A stretch of DNA of 64,000 nt, taken from Halocaridina rubra. Lineage: Eukaryota > Arthropoda > Malacostraca > Decapoda > Atyidae. The translations under genes and the position numbers were made by a program. Every line of letters starts with the position of its first letter. The first letter of the stretch is position 1. The stretch lies in the NCBI GenBank assembly GCA_037179515.1, contig JAXCGZ010002255.1, positions 1-64,000 of the forward strand, in the 5' to 3' direction. The notes under the pieces are model-generated. The model made no database searches. It worked only from the letters and a program-made list of their open reading frames with translations, and was not told the DNA's origin. Below are positions 12,096 through 22,499 of this stretch, one piece after another.

Positions 12096-12290
12096 TAATT
12101 AATTGCCATACTTCATTTGACAGTTAGTAATATCATACGTATTTATTGCATATATTTCAGATGCATCTAAGTGATTAATAGTAATTAGAATTTGCATATA
12201 ATGAGTTGCCATACTTCATCTGAAGATTAGTAATATCATACATATCTGTTCCAAATGTTTTCATATGAGTCTTAGTGATTAATAATAATT
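12096..12290. repeat. Two-copy tandem duplication, about 100 bp
   Basis: GCCATACTTCATTTGACAG and GCCATACTTCATCTGAAGA each lead into TTAGTAATATCATAC and later AAGTGATTAATAGTAATTAG-like ends. It fills most of the exon 9-10 intron. Confidence 0.85.
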
Positions 12291-12325
12291 AGTCTTTTCT
12301 TTTGCTCTTTGTTGTTATTTAAAAG

Positions 12326-12429
12326 CCCCGACCAGCCTGTTGTGAAGTCGACAAAAAAACCTTTTGCTAAAAAGACTGTGGCGCATCCTCCCGACTTGCT
12401 GGAGTCTTGTACTTTGGAAGATGTTAAAG
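12326..12429 (+). CDS. Piezo: Piezo exon 10 of window (basic linker)
   Basis: Phase 2 in, 1 out; 34 full codons. It encodes PDQPVVKSTKKPFAKKT then LLESCTLEDVK, a Lys-rich cytosolic linker at the position where other Piezos have a variable linker. Acceptor is tttaaaag; donor is aaag/gtaaag. The following intron (12430-12816) is mostly (AT)n. Confidence 0.88.
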
Positions 12430-12597
12430 GTAAAGCTTTGTGTCTCTGCTTCCAGTAAAAGGCTTTCTTTTACAGGATCTTTAAAATTTTATGCAGAGAT
12501 AATTACGAGTCCATAAGTCAGATTTTGTATTTTCATTAAATAAAACTGTTAAAAAGATTTATATATGATTTGTATGTTAGCACTAAAATAGCACTAG

Positions 12598-12730
<133 letters not shown>

Positions 12731-12816
12731 TAAAAATATGTTTTAATATAATACAGTATAACTAACTCTACCTTTTCAGGTGAACTTTACATATTTTGCA
12801 ATTTTATCTTCCGCAG

Positions 12817-12959
12817 CCTTTCTGGAATTTTATGGAGGCAAAGTCCTGGAAAGATTCCAGGCAACTTTAGCTTCAGCTTTGGAACTTGGCTGGAGATTTT
12901 TGGAATTGCATATCATGAGAATTGTCTTGGGATCAGTAATCATGCTGGCTTGCTACGAC
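12817..12959 (+). CDS. Piezo: Piezo exon 11 of window (amphipathic and membrane helices)
   Basis: Phase 1 in, 0 out; 47 full codons: FLEFYGGKVLERFQATLAS then WRFLELHIMRIVLGSVI. Acceptor ttccgcag at 12816 keeps the frame and the conserved R-x-LELH motif. A strong-looking upstream AG at 12779 would shift the frame. Donor is gac/gtaagt. The following intron (12960-13467) holds (AT)n at 13173-13307. Confidence 0.95.
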
Positions 12960-13168
12960 GTAAGTATAATTTAATATTTTGCTATTTTTGGTTACTAAAT
13001 AATGATAACTCTGCTTTTGTTGCCATGCGATAGTATTCATTAGAGTTTATTGTTTATTTGATAGTAGTCGTATCAATTATGTTAATTTTCTTGACCCATC
13101 TCGACATATTTAGACTGGTATAACTTTGACCAGAGAATTATTATCGCATATTGTGTTATACATGATCT

Positions 13169-13309
<141 letters not shown>

Positions 13310-13467
13310 CGAAAAAGAAAGTATCAGTGATGAGCGCTATGGATATATTAATATTATTTAGACATTATTGATAAATCAGTTTGCATTGTGTCCTCGTACA
13401 TGACAACTGAGTATGTTAATGGAAATATTGAAGTTATTTTAATATAGGTATGAATTTTCCCTTCTAG

Positions 13468-13644
13468 GTCTGTGCTCTTCACTGGATTTTTGCCCTTTTA
13501 GCTGCAGTTGCTGTACCTTGTCCTGAAAGAATCCAAACAGCAATCTGCCGAACATGCGTTGTTTTAGCATCTCTGTTCCTAATTGTTCGGATGATTTACC
13601 AAATCGATTATATACATCCTGAAGGCTGGGCAGCAAATTGTTCA
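13468..13644 (+). CDS. Piezo: Piezo exon 12 of window (two blade helices)
   Basis: Fifty-nine codons, phase 0 to 0: VCALHWIFALLAAVAVPCP, a second helix LASLFLIVRMIYQID, and an end at WAANCS, matching the family's S-x-NCT luminal motif. Donor is tca/gtaagc. The following intron (13645-14202) shows nothing recognisable. Confidence 0.97.
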
Positions 13645-14202
13645 GTAAGCTTATGATTATTAACATGTAAAAATACATATTCTCCTGAAACTAATGACTG
13701 AATGTAATTTCAGTTAGCTGTGCATGTAATTCATATGCAGTATTTACCGTAATGATTGCACACATCGTGAAAGCTTTACAGGTAACTGTTCAATAAGTAT
13801 ATTATTATTATTAGAATATAAAAACCCGCTTTTGGGTGAAACTGATTGTAAATACTATAAACTGTGTGTTTTACATTTCACTAAAATAGTCTTAGACTTT
13901 CTCACAATGCAAGGCTAAGTTTTCAAGGCTTGTATTTTTATAATACCTAGCTGCCAATTGAGGTGCACACTGTAAAGGTGTTGGAAATGTTACAGAAATA
14001 TAATGTACACTCACACGTAATTTTTTCTATATAGCCGTGAGTACTTTCAAATGTAATTTCCCTTCCTTTTATTGAACCATCTTACAATTTGGACTTTGAA
14101 AATATATTCCAGTACATACATACAGTAGAATGTAATTCCTGTCTGCCTCTTCTCCCCATGCCCGTAGTGTGTGTGTGCATATAATCGTAATTTCTCTTTC
14201 AG

Positions 14203-14317
14203 TTATACGAAAATGAAACTTTACTTCCCTCTCCAATTAATGGAACAGCTAATAATGCCAAGTGGTTGGGACTGTCCAAAGCTGCTAGTCTAGCTAATTA
14301 CCTCAAGGGATATATTG
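14203..14317 (+). CDS. Piezo: Piezo exon 13 of window (extracellular loop)
   Basis: Phase 0 to 1; 38 full codons. It has two NxT/S-type sequons (NET, NGT), then NAKWLGLSKAASLANYLKGYI, matching the W-G-x-x-K loop of Piezo. Acceptor is ctctttcag; donor is attg/gtatgt. The following intron (14318-15209) carries an about 20-bp minisatellite. Confidence 0.95.
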
Positions 14318-14676
14318 GTATGTATCAAGAACATTATTTACCTTTGTATTATGTAACTTGTTAAGTAATAGTCTACAATGAAAAGTTTGTGTTTAATTTA
14401 TAGTTATTCTTTGGGAGAATGAATTGTTGGCTATTTTCTGCTTTATACATTTTACTATCTCATTTTTTCTCAGAAAATACTATGCTGCTCTCTGGTGTTA
14501 TTGTATTATGGTGTACAGCGGCCATAATCTTTGCCATTTATATTATTCTTGTGTATTTACATATTCATGACTACTCCTTGTTCATCGTTTATGCAGTATG
14601 CCATTTCCCACTGCATCTTGTGGGGTGTAAGCAATTAGAAAATAACTTTAGTTAGCATGTTTTCAACGTACTATAC

Positions 14677-14905
14677 CCATCAAGTCCTCTTAATCACCTC
14701 AAGTCATCTTAATCACCTCAGATGTTCTTAATCACCCTCTATTAATCACCTCAAGTCTTCTTAATCACCTCAAGTTCTCTTAATCAGCTAAGTCTTTTTA
14801 ATCACATCAAGTCCTAATCACTCCAAGCCTTCTTAATCACCTGAAGTCCTCTTAAGCTCCTCAAGTTCTCTTCATCACCTCAGGTTGTCTTAATCATCTC
14901 TTTTA
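14677..14905. repeat. Minisatellite, period about 19-20 bp
   Basis: About twelve degenerate units of the form CTTAATCACCTCAAGTCCT. Unit length and sequence vary toward both ends. Confidence 0.92.
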
Positions 14906-15209
14906 TATTAAGGAAAAAGTTCAAGGAAGGAAGGACTCCTAGCTCGTAAATTTCTGTGACATCAAGACGTACAACTATTGAATACCTTTTCCACCTTCAC
15001 CAGAGAGTCATGATAGATTTTAAGTTATTTATCCTTCTAGGAACGTTTCTTATCAAGAAATCTGCAATATTTCTTTTATCTAATTAGTTAAGTATAAATG
15101 TACACAGACTACTTCATGTTTCAATGCACAGCATTGGGAATTTTAAAGACTTAGTTTTTTAATCACTAAAACCTATTTCTCTATTTTTTATGTATTTTTG
15201 TCATTCTAG

Positions 15210-15400
15210 GAATCATCGTGGTCATTACTGTTCAGGCAGTGGTGGGGATTCGTCAAGAATATGTCCGAAAATTGACGGGTCTCCCGCCTCCTCCTCCAGG
15301 AGTCCTCTTTCCCAATGTGACCAGAGCACTCGCTGATGATGGTATTCCAGAATGTGTGATGTTTCTCTTCAACTATGGATTTTATAAGTTTGGTGTTGAG
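15210..15400 (+). CDS. Piezo: Piezo exon 14 of window (blade helix)
   Basis: Phase 1 in, 0 out; 63 full codons. A helix (IIVVITVQAVVGIRQEYV) is followed by a Pro-rich loop (LPPPPPGVLFP) and FNYGFYKFGVE, the family's N-FFYKFG-E motif. Donor is gag/gtatgt. The following intron (15401-16612) holds (AT)n, a minus-strand SINE and a 67-bp tandem repeat that reaches the next exon. Confidence 0.97.
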
Positions 15401-15447
15401 GTATGTATAAGTAATCATATTCTTATTACTCTCATACTCAGTAAGTG

Positions 15448-15565
<118 letters not shown>

Positions 15566-16009
15566 TACTAATATTACTCGTATCAGGTGTTTTCCTTACA
15601 CCAACAGGTATAATTAGAATATATTCTTAAGAAAATCTTGATGAAGAACAGTACATTGAATTCGTGTATTTAAATTCCATAGACATAGTATTTAGAGCCT
15701 GTTCGCTCCAATAAATTAGAAATTAACGAGAAATTGTAAAACTGGGAAGAACTTAATGGAGAAAATGGAAGAGAGGTGACTCATATTATTTGAACTTAGA
15801 AAGGATGAATAATAAAAGACTAACGAAGAGGATTTAAAAGTCTCATAAGAAGCAGACCAAGATCAAGTCCTTATATCCATGAGGGTGAGACATTAAAGAA
15901 ATACTGTATATTGATTTAATACCATGTGGGATGTAATGTATTTTGTCATTACTTTAGTGAGAGAATCCAAGCCTGTGACCTACAGCCTTGGAGTCTCCTT
16001 CTTTACCTT

Positions 16010-16178
16010 TTTATATCACTGCTAGTCCCCATTTGGATGGGGATGGACATATATTTTGGGGCTGGGGGGATTAAGGCCGCATGCATGTCCTAATGCACTG
16101 CGGCAGGATCAACGTAGATTAGTCAGGCTTGTCACTTTCTGAATCACGTGATTTACCACTGAGCTACCGTGGCCCATC
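16010..16178 (-). repeat. tRNA-derived SINE copy
   Basis: Plus strand reads AGTCCCCATTTGGATGGGGA, then GGATTAAGGCCGCATGCATG and ends TTACCACTGAGCTACCGTGG, the reverse complement of an A-box head CCACGGTAGCTCAGTGGTAA. Confidence 0.82.
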
Positions 16179-16334
16179 ACAGGCTTGGAGTCTAATTTTG
16201 GATATTTCTTAGGTATAGCTTAGTCCTCCTCACTTTTTACTGCAATCCATTATGCATGACAGAAAACGAATGTGATTAGTGAAGAGTGAATTGGTATACT
16301 ACATATTTTTCATTTGAATTCTTTCTTTCTATGG

Positions 16335-16600
16335 CTTGAGCTGGCTTAGTGTGAATATGTATCTTATATGAAAAGAAAAAGCCATTTCATGTGAACAGTA
16401 TGCTGATGTAGTGTGAGAACACATCTTTTATGAAAAGTAAAAAAAAATTTCATGTGAAAAGTGTGCTGACGTAGTGTGAGACTGCAACTTTAATGAAATA
16501 ATAAAACTATTTTAATGTGATCAGTATGCCGACGTAGTTTGAAAAGGCATCTTTTATGAACGGAAAAAACTGTTTTCATTTGAACAGTATGTAATAATAA
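16335..16600. repeat. Tandem repeat, period about 67 bp, abutting exon 15
   Basis: Four units carrying TAGTGTGA, CATCTTTTATGAAA and TTTCATGTGAACAGTATG, the last ending about 15-20 bases before the exon 15 acceptor. Confidence 0.88.
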
Positions 16601-16612
16601 TTTCTCTTTCAG

Positions 16613-16814
16613 ATATGTTTGATGAGCCTTGTGGGGGTAATTGGTACGAGACTAGATGTATATTCTCTCTTTTATGCTGGTTGGCTCTGCTACTTTTATA
16701 ACCGCCAGAGGAAAGATATTGCCAAAGTATGGAAAGGTTTTGTTATATTTATTACAGTTTTGATACCTCTTCAGTATCTGATGTGTATCGGCATTCCACC
16801 AGCATTATGCACAG
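16613..16814 (+). CDS. Piezo: Piezo exon 15 of window (two blade helices)
   Basis: Phase 0 to 1; 67 full codons. It includes ICLMSLVGVIGTRLDVYSL, FYNRQRKDIAKVW, and PLQYLMCIGIPPALCT. The Q-Y-L-x-C-x-G-x-PPALC motif is diagnostic. Donor is acag/gtaagc. The following intron (16815-17476) holds a SINE and a roughly 190-bp two-copy duplication. Confidence 0.98.
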
Positions 16815-16857
16815 GTAAGCTCATATTTTTCTTGATTTTGTTAATGACATAGGCATT

Positions 16858-17012
16858 CTAGTGGGACTGTTAGTGTAGTAGTAAGAATATATGTTTTGGT
16901 GGTGACAGCCCACGATCGAGCCCACTTTGAGGCATTAGAAAGGGCTTCCAGCCTTAATTCCCTAGCGCCAGTCTGTATCCATTTCCAGTATGGGGATTAA
17001 TAGTTACATATA
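16858..17012 (+). repeat. tRNA-derived SINE copy
   Basis: GTTAGTGTAGTAGTAAGAAT head, ACGATCGAGCCCACTTTGAG, AAAGGGCTTCCAGCCTTAAT, and tail GGGGATTAATAGTTACATA. Confidence 0.8.
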
Positions 17013-17084
17013 AAAGCACTTACGAAAAAAAATAGTCTTTCTAGAAAGAGCTGCTACACTACTAAAAATCTTGAATCATGACAA

Positions 17085-17450
17085 TAGATATAATGTATTT
17101 GTAGAATTTGTGATATTCCTTTTGAGCCTTCACTGCATATTCAGATATTCTACAAAGTTCGTATTTACATATGTGCATTGAAGAAACTTAAAGACTTTTC
17201 TAACTGTAACAACAACAACTGTAATTTTTCAGTGACTTATTTCATGTCATCAGATCAATAGGTATAATATATTAGTAATAATTTTGATATGCCTTTTAAA
17301 GATTCTCATTTGATAATCAAGCATTCTACAAAGGTCCTGTTATTTCAGTGCACTGAAGATAATTGAGGATATGTCTAACAGCCACAGCTGCATTTTCTCC
17401 TTGAATAATATCATGTCCTAAGATCATTTTTTTTAATTTATAGAGTAATA
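17085..17450. repeat. Two-copy degenerate duplication, about 190 bp
   Basis: Paired blocks: GATATTCCTTTTGAGCC/GATATGCCTTTTAAAGA, ATTCTACAAAG in both, GTGCATTGAAGA/GTGCACTGAAGA, and TATTTCATGTCATCAGATC/AATATCATGTCCTAAGATC. Confidence 0.75.
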
Positions 17451-17476
17451 ATCTGGTGTATTTGTCTTTACTTTAG

Positions 17477-17569
17477 ATTATCCTTGGGCTGGCACAATGG
17501 ATAAGGAACTACGTGAATGGTTGTTTTTCCCAGATTTTGTTAAGCCACCCGAGTCCTACAAAATTGTCA
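17477..17569 (+). CDS. Piezo: Piezo exon 16 of window (loop)
   Basis: Phase 1 in, 1 out; 30 full codons: YPWAGTMDKELREWLFFPD then PPESYKIV. It matches the family's DYPW and KWLYLPDF motifs. Donor is tca/gtaagt. The following intron (17570-17922) holds two 3' fragments of the SINE. Confidence 0.97.
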
Positions 17570-17604
17570 GTAAGTGAAAGAAATTTACTGTATATTATTG
17601 TATC

Positions 17605-17745
17605 GCACTACGGTTCATTAGGAATTGCATCCAGCCTTGATTCCCCAGCTCCAACCTTTTTTCACCCCCTTATTGGGAATTACTAGCGATGAATAAATTG
17701 TATCCCAGCACAGGTTGTTATGAAGGGCATCCAGCCTTCACAGAA
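17605..17745 (+). repeat. Two SINE 3'-half fragments
   Basis: CATCCAGCCTTGATTCCCC at 17629 and AAGGGCATCCAGCCTTCAC at 17722 are two partial bodies of the main SINE. Confidence 0.6.
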
Positions 17746-17922
17746 AACAAAGCATCAACACTACCATATTCCAATATTGTGCATTAATATATACCTCTTC
17801 ATCAAGTTCACTTGGCACAGATTTCCACTACAAATATATATTTGTCTGAACAAATATTGTTCGATGGGTATTTACAATACTAGATATTTATGAATCCTCT
17901 CATATCTCTTCTATAACAACAG

Positions 17923-18085
17923 CCGACTTCTGCATGTTAGTTTTCGCCGTATGTCAACAGAGGGTATTTGAGACCGAATTTGCAGATGGAGCGGAGTCCT
18001 TCGAAGGAGGAAGCAATAGGGAGATCGTTCATGATGATCCTTCTACTCTCGTCAATCCTCTTCCAGATTTTGTCACTTACACTAG
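17923..18085 (+). CDS. Piezo: Piezo exon 17 of window (helix and acidic loop)
   Basis: Phase 1 in, 2 out; 53 full codons: DFCMLVFAVCQQRVFE, an acidic stretch, and NPLPDFVTYT. It matches the QQ-W/R-VF-E and NP-P-F motifs. Donor is actag/gtaaag. The following intron (18086-20455) holds a candidate microexon, two (AT)n arrays, an unclassified repeat and a LINE 3' end. Confidence 0.96.
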
Positions 18086-18454
18086 GTAAAGTATAAGTTT
18101 TAAATGTTATGATGATATGTATATATAATAACTATTTGTTATTATGTTCTATTCATTTGAAATTTACTTTATTCTTTTAGGTAAGGTATGAGGGCCAGAT
18201 TGTAAAGAAAACTCTGTGCATGAGAATATATCGTAATGTGTGATATTAATTAAGTTGCTTATTTTTATTGTAAGCTAATCATAGAATTGCTAATTTTGTG
18301 GATTACATATTGCTTTGGTTGCTGTTATCCTCATGTAGTCCATTAATTTGTGTGTTTATACATATCTGCATTAGCTACATATATGTCAGCTGTATCAATT
18401 AATGCTTAGAAAAAGAGAATTAATGCTGAAAGTAAGTAAAAGCTTGGGAGGTTG

Positions 18455-18588
<134 letters not shown>

Positions 18589-18710
18589 CTAACAGAGCAA
18601 TTCGGTAGTTACAAACCTTTTTTAATTTTATATTGGTTTATTTCATTCATTTCTTCCACATTTTGGTGTTGCTTGTTAAGTTTATTTATTTCAAATCCTT
18701 TTTTTTAAAG

Positions 18711-18728
18711 GAGAGCTGATGGTTCAAA
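18711..18728 (+). CDS. Piezo: Piezo candidate 18-nt microexon
   Basis: Eighteen bases flanked by a pyrimidine-rich acceptor (cctttttttttaaag) and a consensus donor gtaagt. It is phase 2 to 2, so inclusion between exons 17 and 18 changes T-R-N-Y to T-R-RADGSK-N-Y with no frame change. It sits in the cytosolic turn just before the NYLDMVKIVV helix. Seen: splice signals and frame. Inferred: that it is used, probably alternatively. It is short enough for a chance match. Confidence 0.55.
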
Positions 18729-18889
18729 GTAAGTACTGGAGTGTCAGTATTAAAATAATCGTCTGTGCATTACTAACCCATAATGGCAATCTATTAAATT
18801 TTATAAAAAAATAAACAATAAAGACAAACATTGACATTTGTAGATCATCTTTCATGAAGTACGTTCATTCCATTACATAAAATCATGCA

Positions 18890-19130
18890 TGCAAGCAGTG
18901 GCTGCTATCCCCCTTGTAAGGAGAGTGGCCGAGTCGAAACACACACATTTATAAGAACCAAACATACCTCGATCACTCCTCTTAGCTCCATGGAGATGAA
19001 GGTATGCCACAGTTCCTCCACACCACGCTGCTTGGATCACCTATGCAGGGTAAGTGGGGAAGGATATTTCACTGTGAGGTCCGACAGCCACAACTGGGTT
19101 ATCCCCATTGCTTCATCTCATAGCATTCAC
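18890..19130 (-). repeat. Unclassified interspersed repeat, CCCCTTGTAAGG family
   Basis: Contains CCCCCTTGTAAGGAGAGTGG, CCGAGTCGAAACACACAC and, later, a segment with TGCTTGGATCACCTATGCAG. It abuts the LINE 3' end that starts near 19133. Confidence 0.6.
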
Positions 19131-19132
19131 AC

Positions 19133-19420
19133 GATATTTCGATATGGCTGGCTCTAGAACTAGAGGTCATAGTTTGAAGCTTCGTAAGAAAACTTCTTTG
19201 CAGGATGTAAGGAAATACTTTTTCAGTGTAAGAGTAGTTGATAATTGGAATTGGCTAAGCGAGGAGGTAGTTAATGGTATCTCAATCCATAGTTTTAAGG
19301 ACAGGTATGATAAGTATCACTAAGTCTAAAATGGAACCGATGAGGAGACGGGAAGATACGAGCTTTGGGCTCTTTCCCGTAAACACAATTAGGTAATAAC
19401 AATTAGGTAATCACATATAC
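19133..19420 (+). mobile_element. CR1/L2-type LINE, 3'-terminal fragment
   Basis: Encodes FDMAGSRTRGHSLKLRKK, DVRKYFFSVRVVDNWNWL and HSFKDRYDKYH before a stop. The RTRGH-LKL, DVRK-FFS-RVV--WN-L and S--SFK--LDK pattern is the C-terminal tail of non-LTR reverse transcriptases of the CR1/L2 group, by recall. The 3' end shows ACAATTAGGTAA units, a short tandem tail typical of these clades. 5' truncated. Confidence 0.85.
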
Positions 19421-19743
19421 CCATCCCAGTTTACTGCGTAGGAGAGCTTCTTTAAGTGTGTGCTAATAATTTTTAATATGACTTTAAATCCCACTGAGGC
19501 CAGAATGATAGCAAAACTTGGTTTTAAAAATTTACTTAATCCAGGAACTGCTGAAAGTACCCAGAAATCAACTCATGACAGAATGCATGGAGAACAGAAG
19601 CAAAATATGTATTTAAAGTATGCTTGATAAGATTAAGTTTATTAAGCTGTGTTGTTCAATAACTCTCTAATTTTTACCTGGAGTAGATTTATCTTTTAAG
19701 TTCTTCATTATTTCATTCATTTGGAATGTCTTTCTAAAATTCC

Positions 19744-19746
<3 letters not shown>

Positions 19747-19841
<95 letters not shown>
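19747..19841. repeat. (AT)n array
   Basis: About 47 AT units. Confidence 0.97.
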
Positions 19842-19842
<1 letters not shown>

Positions 19843-20455
19843 CTCAAATTTGTTTTCCTAAATATGATGGTAGATAGATTGTTGTACATTTGTAAAATCT
19901 TCATCTGATATTTATTTAGAAAATCTATTTCGATATATATCAAGTTTTTTTGTGATTTCGAAATTTTTAATCATAGATTTAGTTAATTTTAAAATGACCT
20001 TTAAATAAAACCATGATAAGTAATAATTATTAATTTTATGATAACTATAACTCATTACATAAACCAATGTAACTCACTAAACCTTTCGATAATTAATATA
20101 AAAGAGACTTCCTAGAAGCTCCCTGACTTTGGTACATGGTAGGTAAAGTGGTCTTTTTGAAGTGAAAATTTTGTGACATCGCACACCAGTATGTTAGTCA
20201 TGCTTACATCTCCGTTGTAATTATTTAGGGATCATTATTAACTTGTTTAGTTAAGTATTTATAGTTTGCTATAACAGAGCAGTATGTTAGACTTAGTAAT
20301 TTTTAATAATTTAATCTCTTCGACTTTGAAATATTAAGTTTAATTTTATGGACTTTCTTTTTATAGTCACTGCGTATTTTTATACCAAACTTTGTGGATG
20401 TTTTACACATGTGCATATTTTTACTACAATGACTGTTTTTTTTTTTAATATACAG

Positions 20456-20641
20456 GAACTACCTAGACATGGTGAAAATAGTAGTATTCTTCACGTCTTA
20501 TTGGGTAACACTAGCTGTGATGTTTTTGGGAGGAACAAATCGTGTTACCCTCTTTGCCATGGGCTATGTTTTGGGAGCTTTTGTCTTTCTCTGGCTTGGG
20601 AATGAATTCTACCTAAGACCTCTCTCTAATATACTCAAATT
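20456..20641 (+). CDS. Piezo: Piezo exon 18 of window (blade helices)
   Basis: Phase 2 in, 2 out; 61 full codons. NYLDMVKIVVFFTSYWVTL matches the family's SYLDMLKVAVFRY-FW motif, then NRVTLFAMGYVLGAFVFLW. Acceptor is atacag; donor is aaatt/gtaagt. The following intron (20642-21250) contains a hairpin element at 20951-21190. Confidence 0.98.
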
Positions 20642-20950
20642 GTAAGTATCAATGTTTATAGTTTAAAAATGACCGTAAAATCGAGCATCTTGATGAAAAA
20701 TCAATTTATGGCTGAATTTTGCTGAGATAGAGAGGTTATTATTGAAAATTTTCCTTCTTTCTCCGTGAAAAGTTGTTGGTTATTTGTATCTGTTGGCATA
20801 TATCTCTCTGGTGGATATGTAACAATGATTTTGTTTATTATTTCCCTTTTAAACTTCTAATATTTATTCATTTTCAATATATTTTATCTTCTTTTCAAGT
20901 TAACTGTTAATATACTGTAATTTATTTTACTGCATTTTTATAGGGATATG

Positions 20951-21190
20951 GTATTTGATGGTAAAAGAAACCAGTAGTGTAGATGTGTTTACTTATTAAT
21001 TACACAATATCAAGCTTTTTCTTTCCACTGAAAGCACCGATGTAGTCTCCTTTTGTAAAGGAGAGCTATGCAACAGGAAACTACATCAGCATCTTGGAAA
21101 TGCATTCAGTGGAAAGCAAAAGCTTAATATTGTGTAATTAATCAATAAACACATCTGTTCTATTATTGGTTTCTTTTCCGTTAACTGAGT
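20951..21190. mobile_element. Hairpin MITE
   Basis: Inverted arms of about 100 bp: GGTAAAAGAAACCAGTAGTG, GATGTGTTTACTTATTAATT, ACACAATATCAAGCTTTT and TTTCCACTGAAAGCACCGAT recur as reverse complement from 21187 back to about 21080. The loop is about 20 bp around TTGTAAAGGAGAGC. No ORF. Confidence 0.88.
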
Positions 21191-21250
21191 TGTCACTGGC
21201 TTCCCATCTCTGATAATTATTGGTTTTATTGATTCTTTTATATCATTTAG

Positions 21251-21426
21251 ATGGAACTATCTCCTTGGATACAATGTTGGTGTTATTGTGGTGAAAACAT
21301 TCCTCCAGCTACTTGGTTGTGTGTTCTTGGAACCACTGGCTATTCACGTATGCTGGCTAGTTCAACTTCTTGGAATTGCTTGTGTTAAAAAGTTTGGGGA
21401 CCAATCTGATGATGAGATTGTTGAAG
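21251..21426 (+). CDS. Piezo: Piezo exon 19 of window (blade helices)
   Basis: Phase 2 in, 1 out; 58 full codons. It includes WNYLLGYNVGVIVVKTFLQ, CVFLEPLAIHVCWLVQL, and an acidic end, QSDDEIVE. It matches the W-x-x-L-YN--VI--K motif. Donor is gaag/gtaaga. The following intron (21427-21980) shows no family I can name. Confidence 0.97.
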
Positions 21427-21980
21427 GTAAGATGAATATCAGTATTTATTTAAGTGAGTCTTAGTTTGACTTAAGCACCCATGTTGATAAGAGTGTGGTG
21501 TAATTTAGAAGTTTGCTCTACCCAAATCGTTCATGATTTGGGCATCTCTCTCATGGGTTCTCTCTGTGAATGTCGTAGAGGTAGTGATATTGGATGGTAA
21601 GTATTCTAAGCTGGAATAGGACGATTGGGCGATGCCGTTTGAGCGCTGATGACTCGGCACATCCGTTTTGGTGACATCCATTTGTAAAGATGGTTAGCCT
21701 AGGTTAGGTTTTCAAAATATAAAAAGTCTTCTTAGTGCCAGAACGTCCATCGCCATATGAATTGTCGCCAAATTGGGTTTAGCGTTCAAACACATAGCCC
21801 CAAAATGGTTGCGCCTAAATGTACCTAGCCCACTTGAGTCTTGTTAATAAGTTAAATAGGAAACAAATATTATTAGTTAGACAACCAGCTGTAGCTATGA
21901 CAAGTAAAAGATATTATTTGTCAATGTTTGAAGATAATGAATTATCTGCTTGATGTTTATCCAACCTTATTTTATAACAG

Positions 21981-22137
21981 CTCTGGCCGATTACTGCACT
22001 GTTCCTAAATCGGAAGCTGGCTTGATGTGGGATGGCATCTGTTTTGGTTTCTTGCTCATGCAAAGGAGACTCTTTTCCTCATTCTATTTCCAACATCTTG
22101 TCACCGAAATGAAAGCTCAGACGATATTAGCATCTAG
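21981..22137 (+). CDS. Piezo: Piezo exon 20 of window (blade helix)
   Basis: Phase 1 in, 2 out; 51 full codons: AGLMWDGICFGFLLMQRRL then FYFQHLVTEMKAQTILAS. It matches the AGIIWDS-CF-FLLLQRR signature. Donor is tctag/gttagt. The following intron (22138-23766) holds a SINE fragment, a possible degenerate reverse-transcriptase fragment, (AAT)n and an unclassified repeat. Confidence 0.98.
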
Positions 22138-22499
22138 GTTAGTTAAGAATATAATTTTGCATTAGAGGCACAGTACAAATCCTTTGTTCTTTTAACATGG
22201 TGGTATATGGTTGTTTTAGGTGTGGTCCTTCATGTGACAGGTATAATTTGAGGTGATATATTGTTTTATGATTAAGCAGTGTGGATGCATTGGAGAGATG
22301 AGGTTTTATTTTCATATTCATTACCCTGTAGAATATGTCCAAGAAATATTTTGAGAACTATATGCCTCAGGATGACGCTTTTATGGATTTAGAAATATTT
22401 TATGATTGGGATTGATGAGAAAGGAATTTGGCAAAGCCAATAGATCTGTATATGTGTAGGAGAGGAAGGAATCGGATGAAACAAGAGCAAATCTTGTAT

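Noticed and set aside
14677..14905. CRISPR-like array
   Set aside because: Units are head to tail with no unique spacers, and the DNA is eukaryotic.
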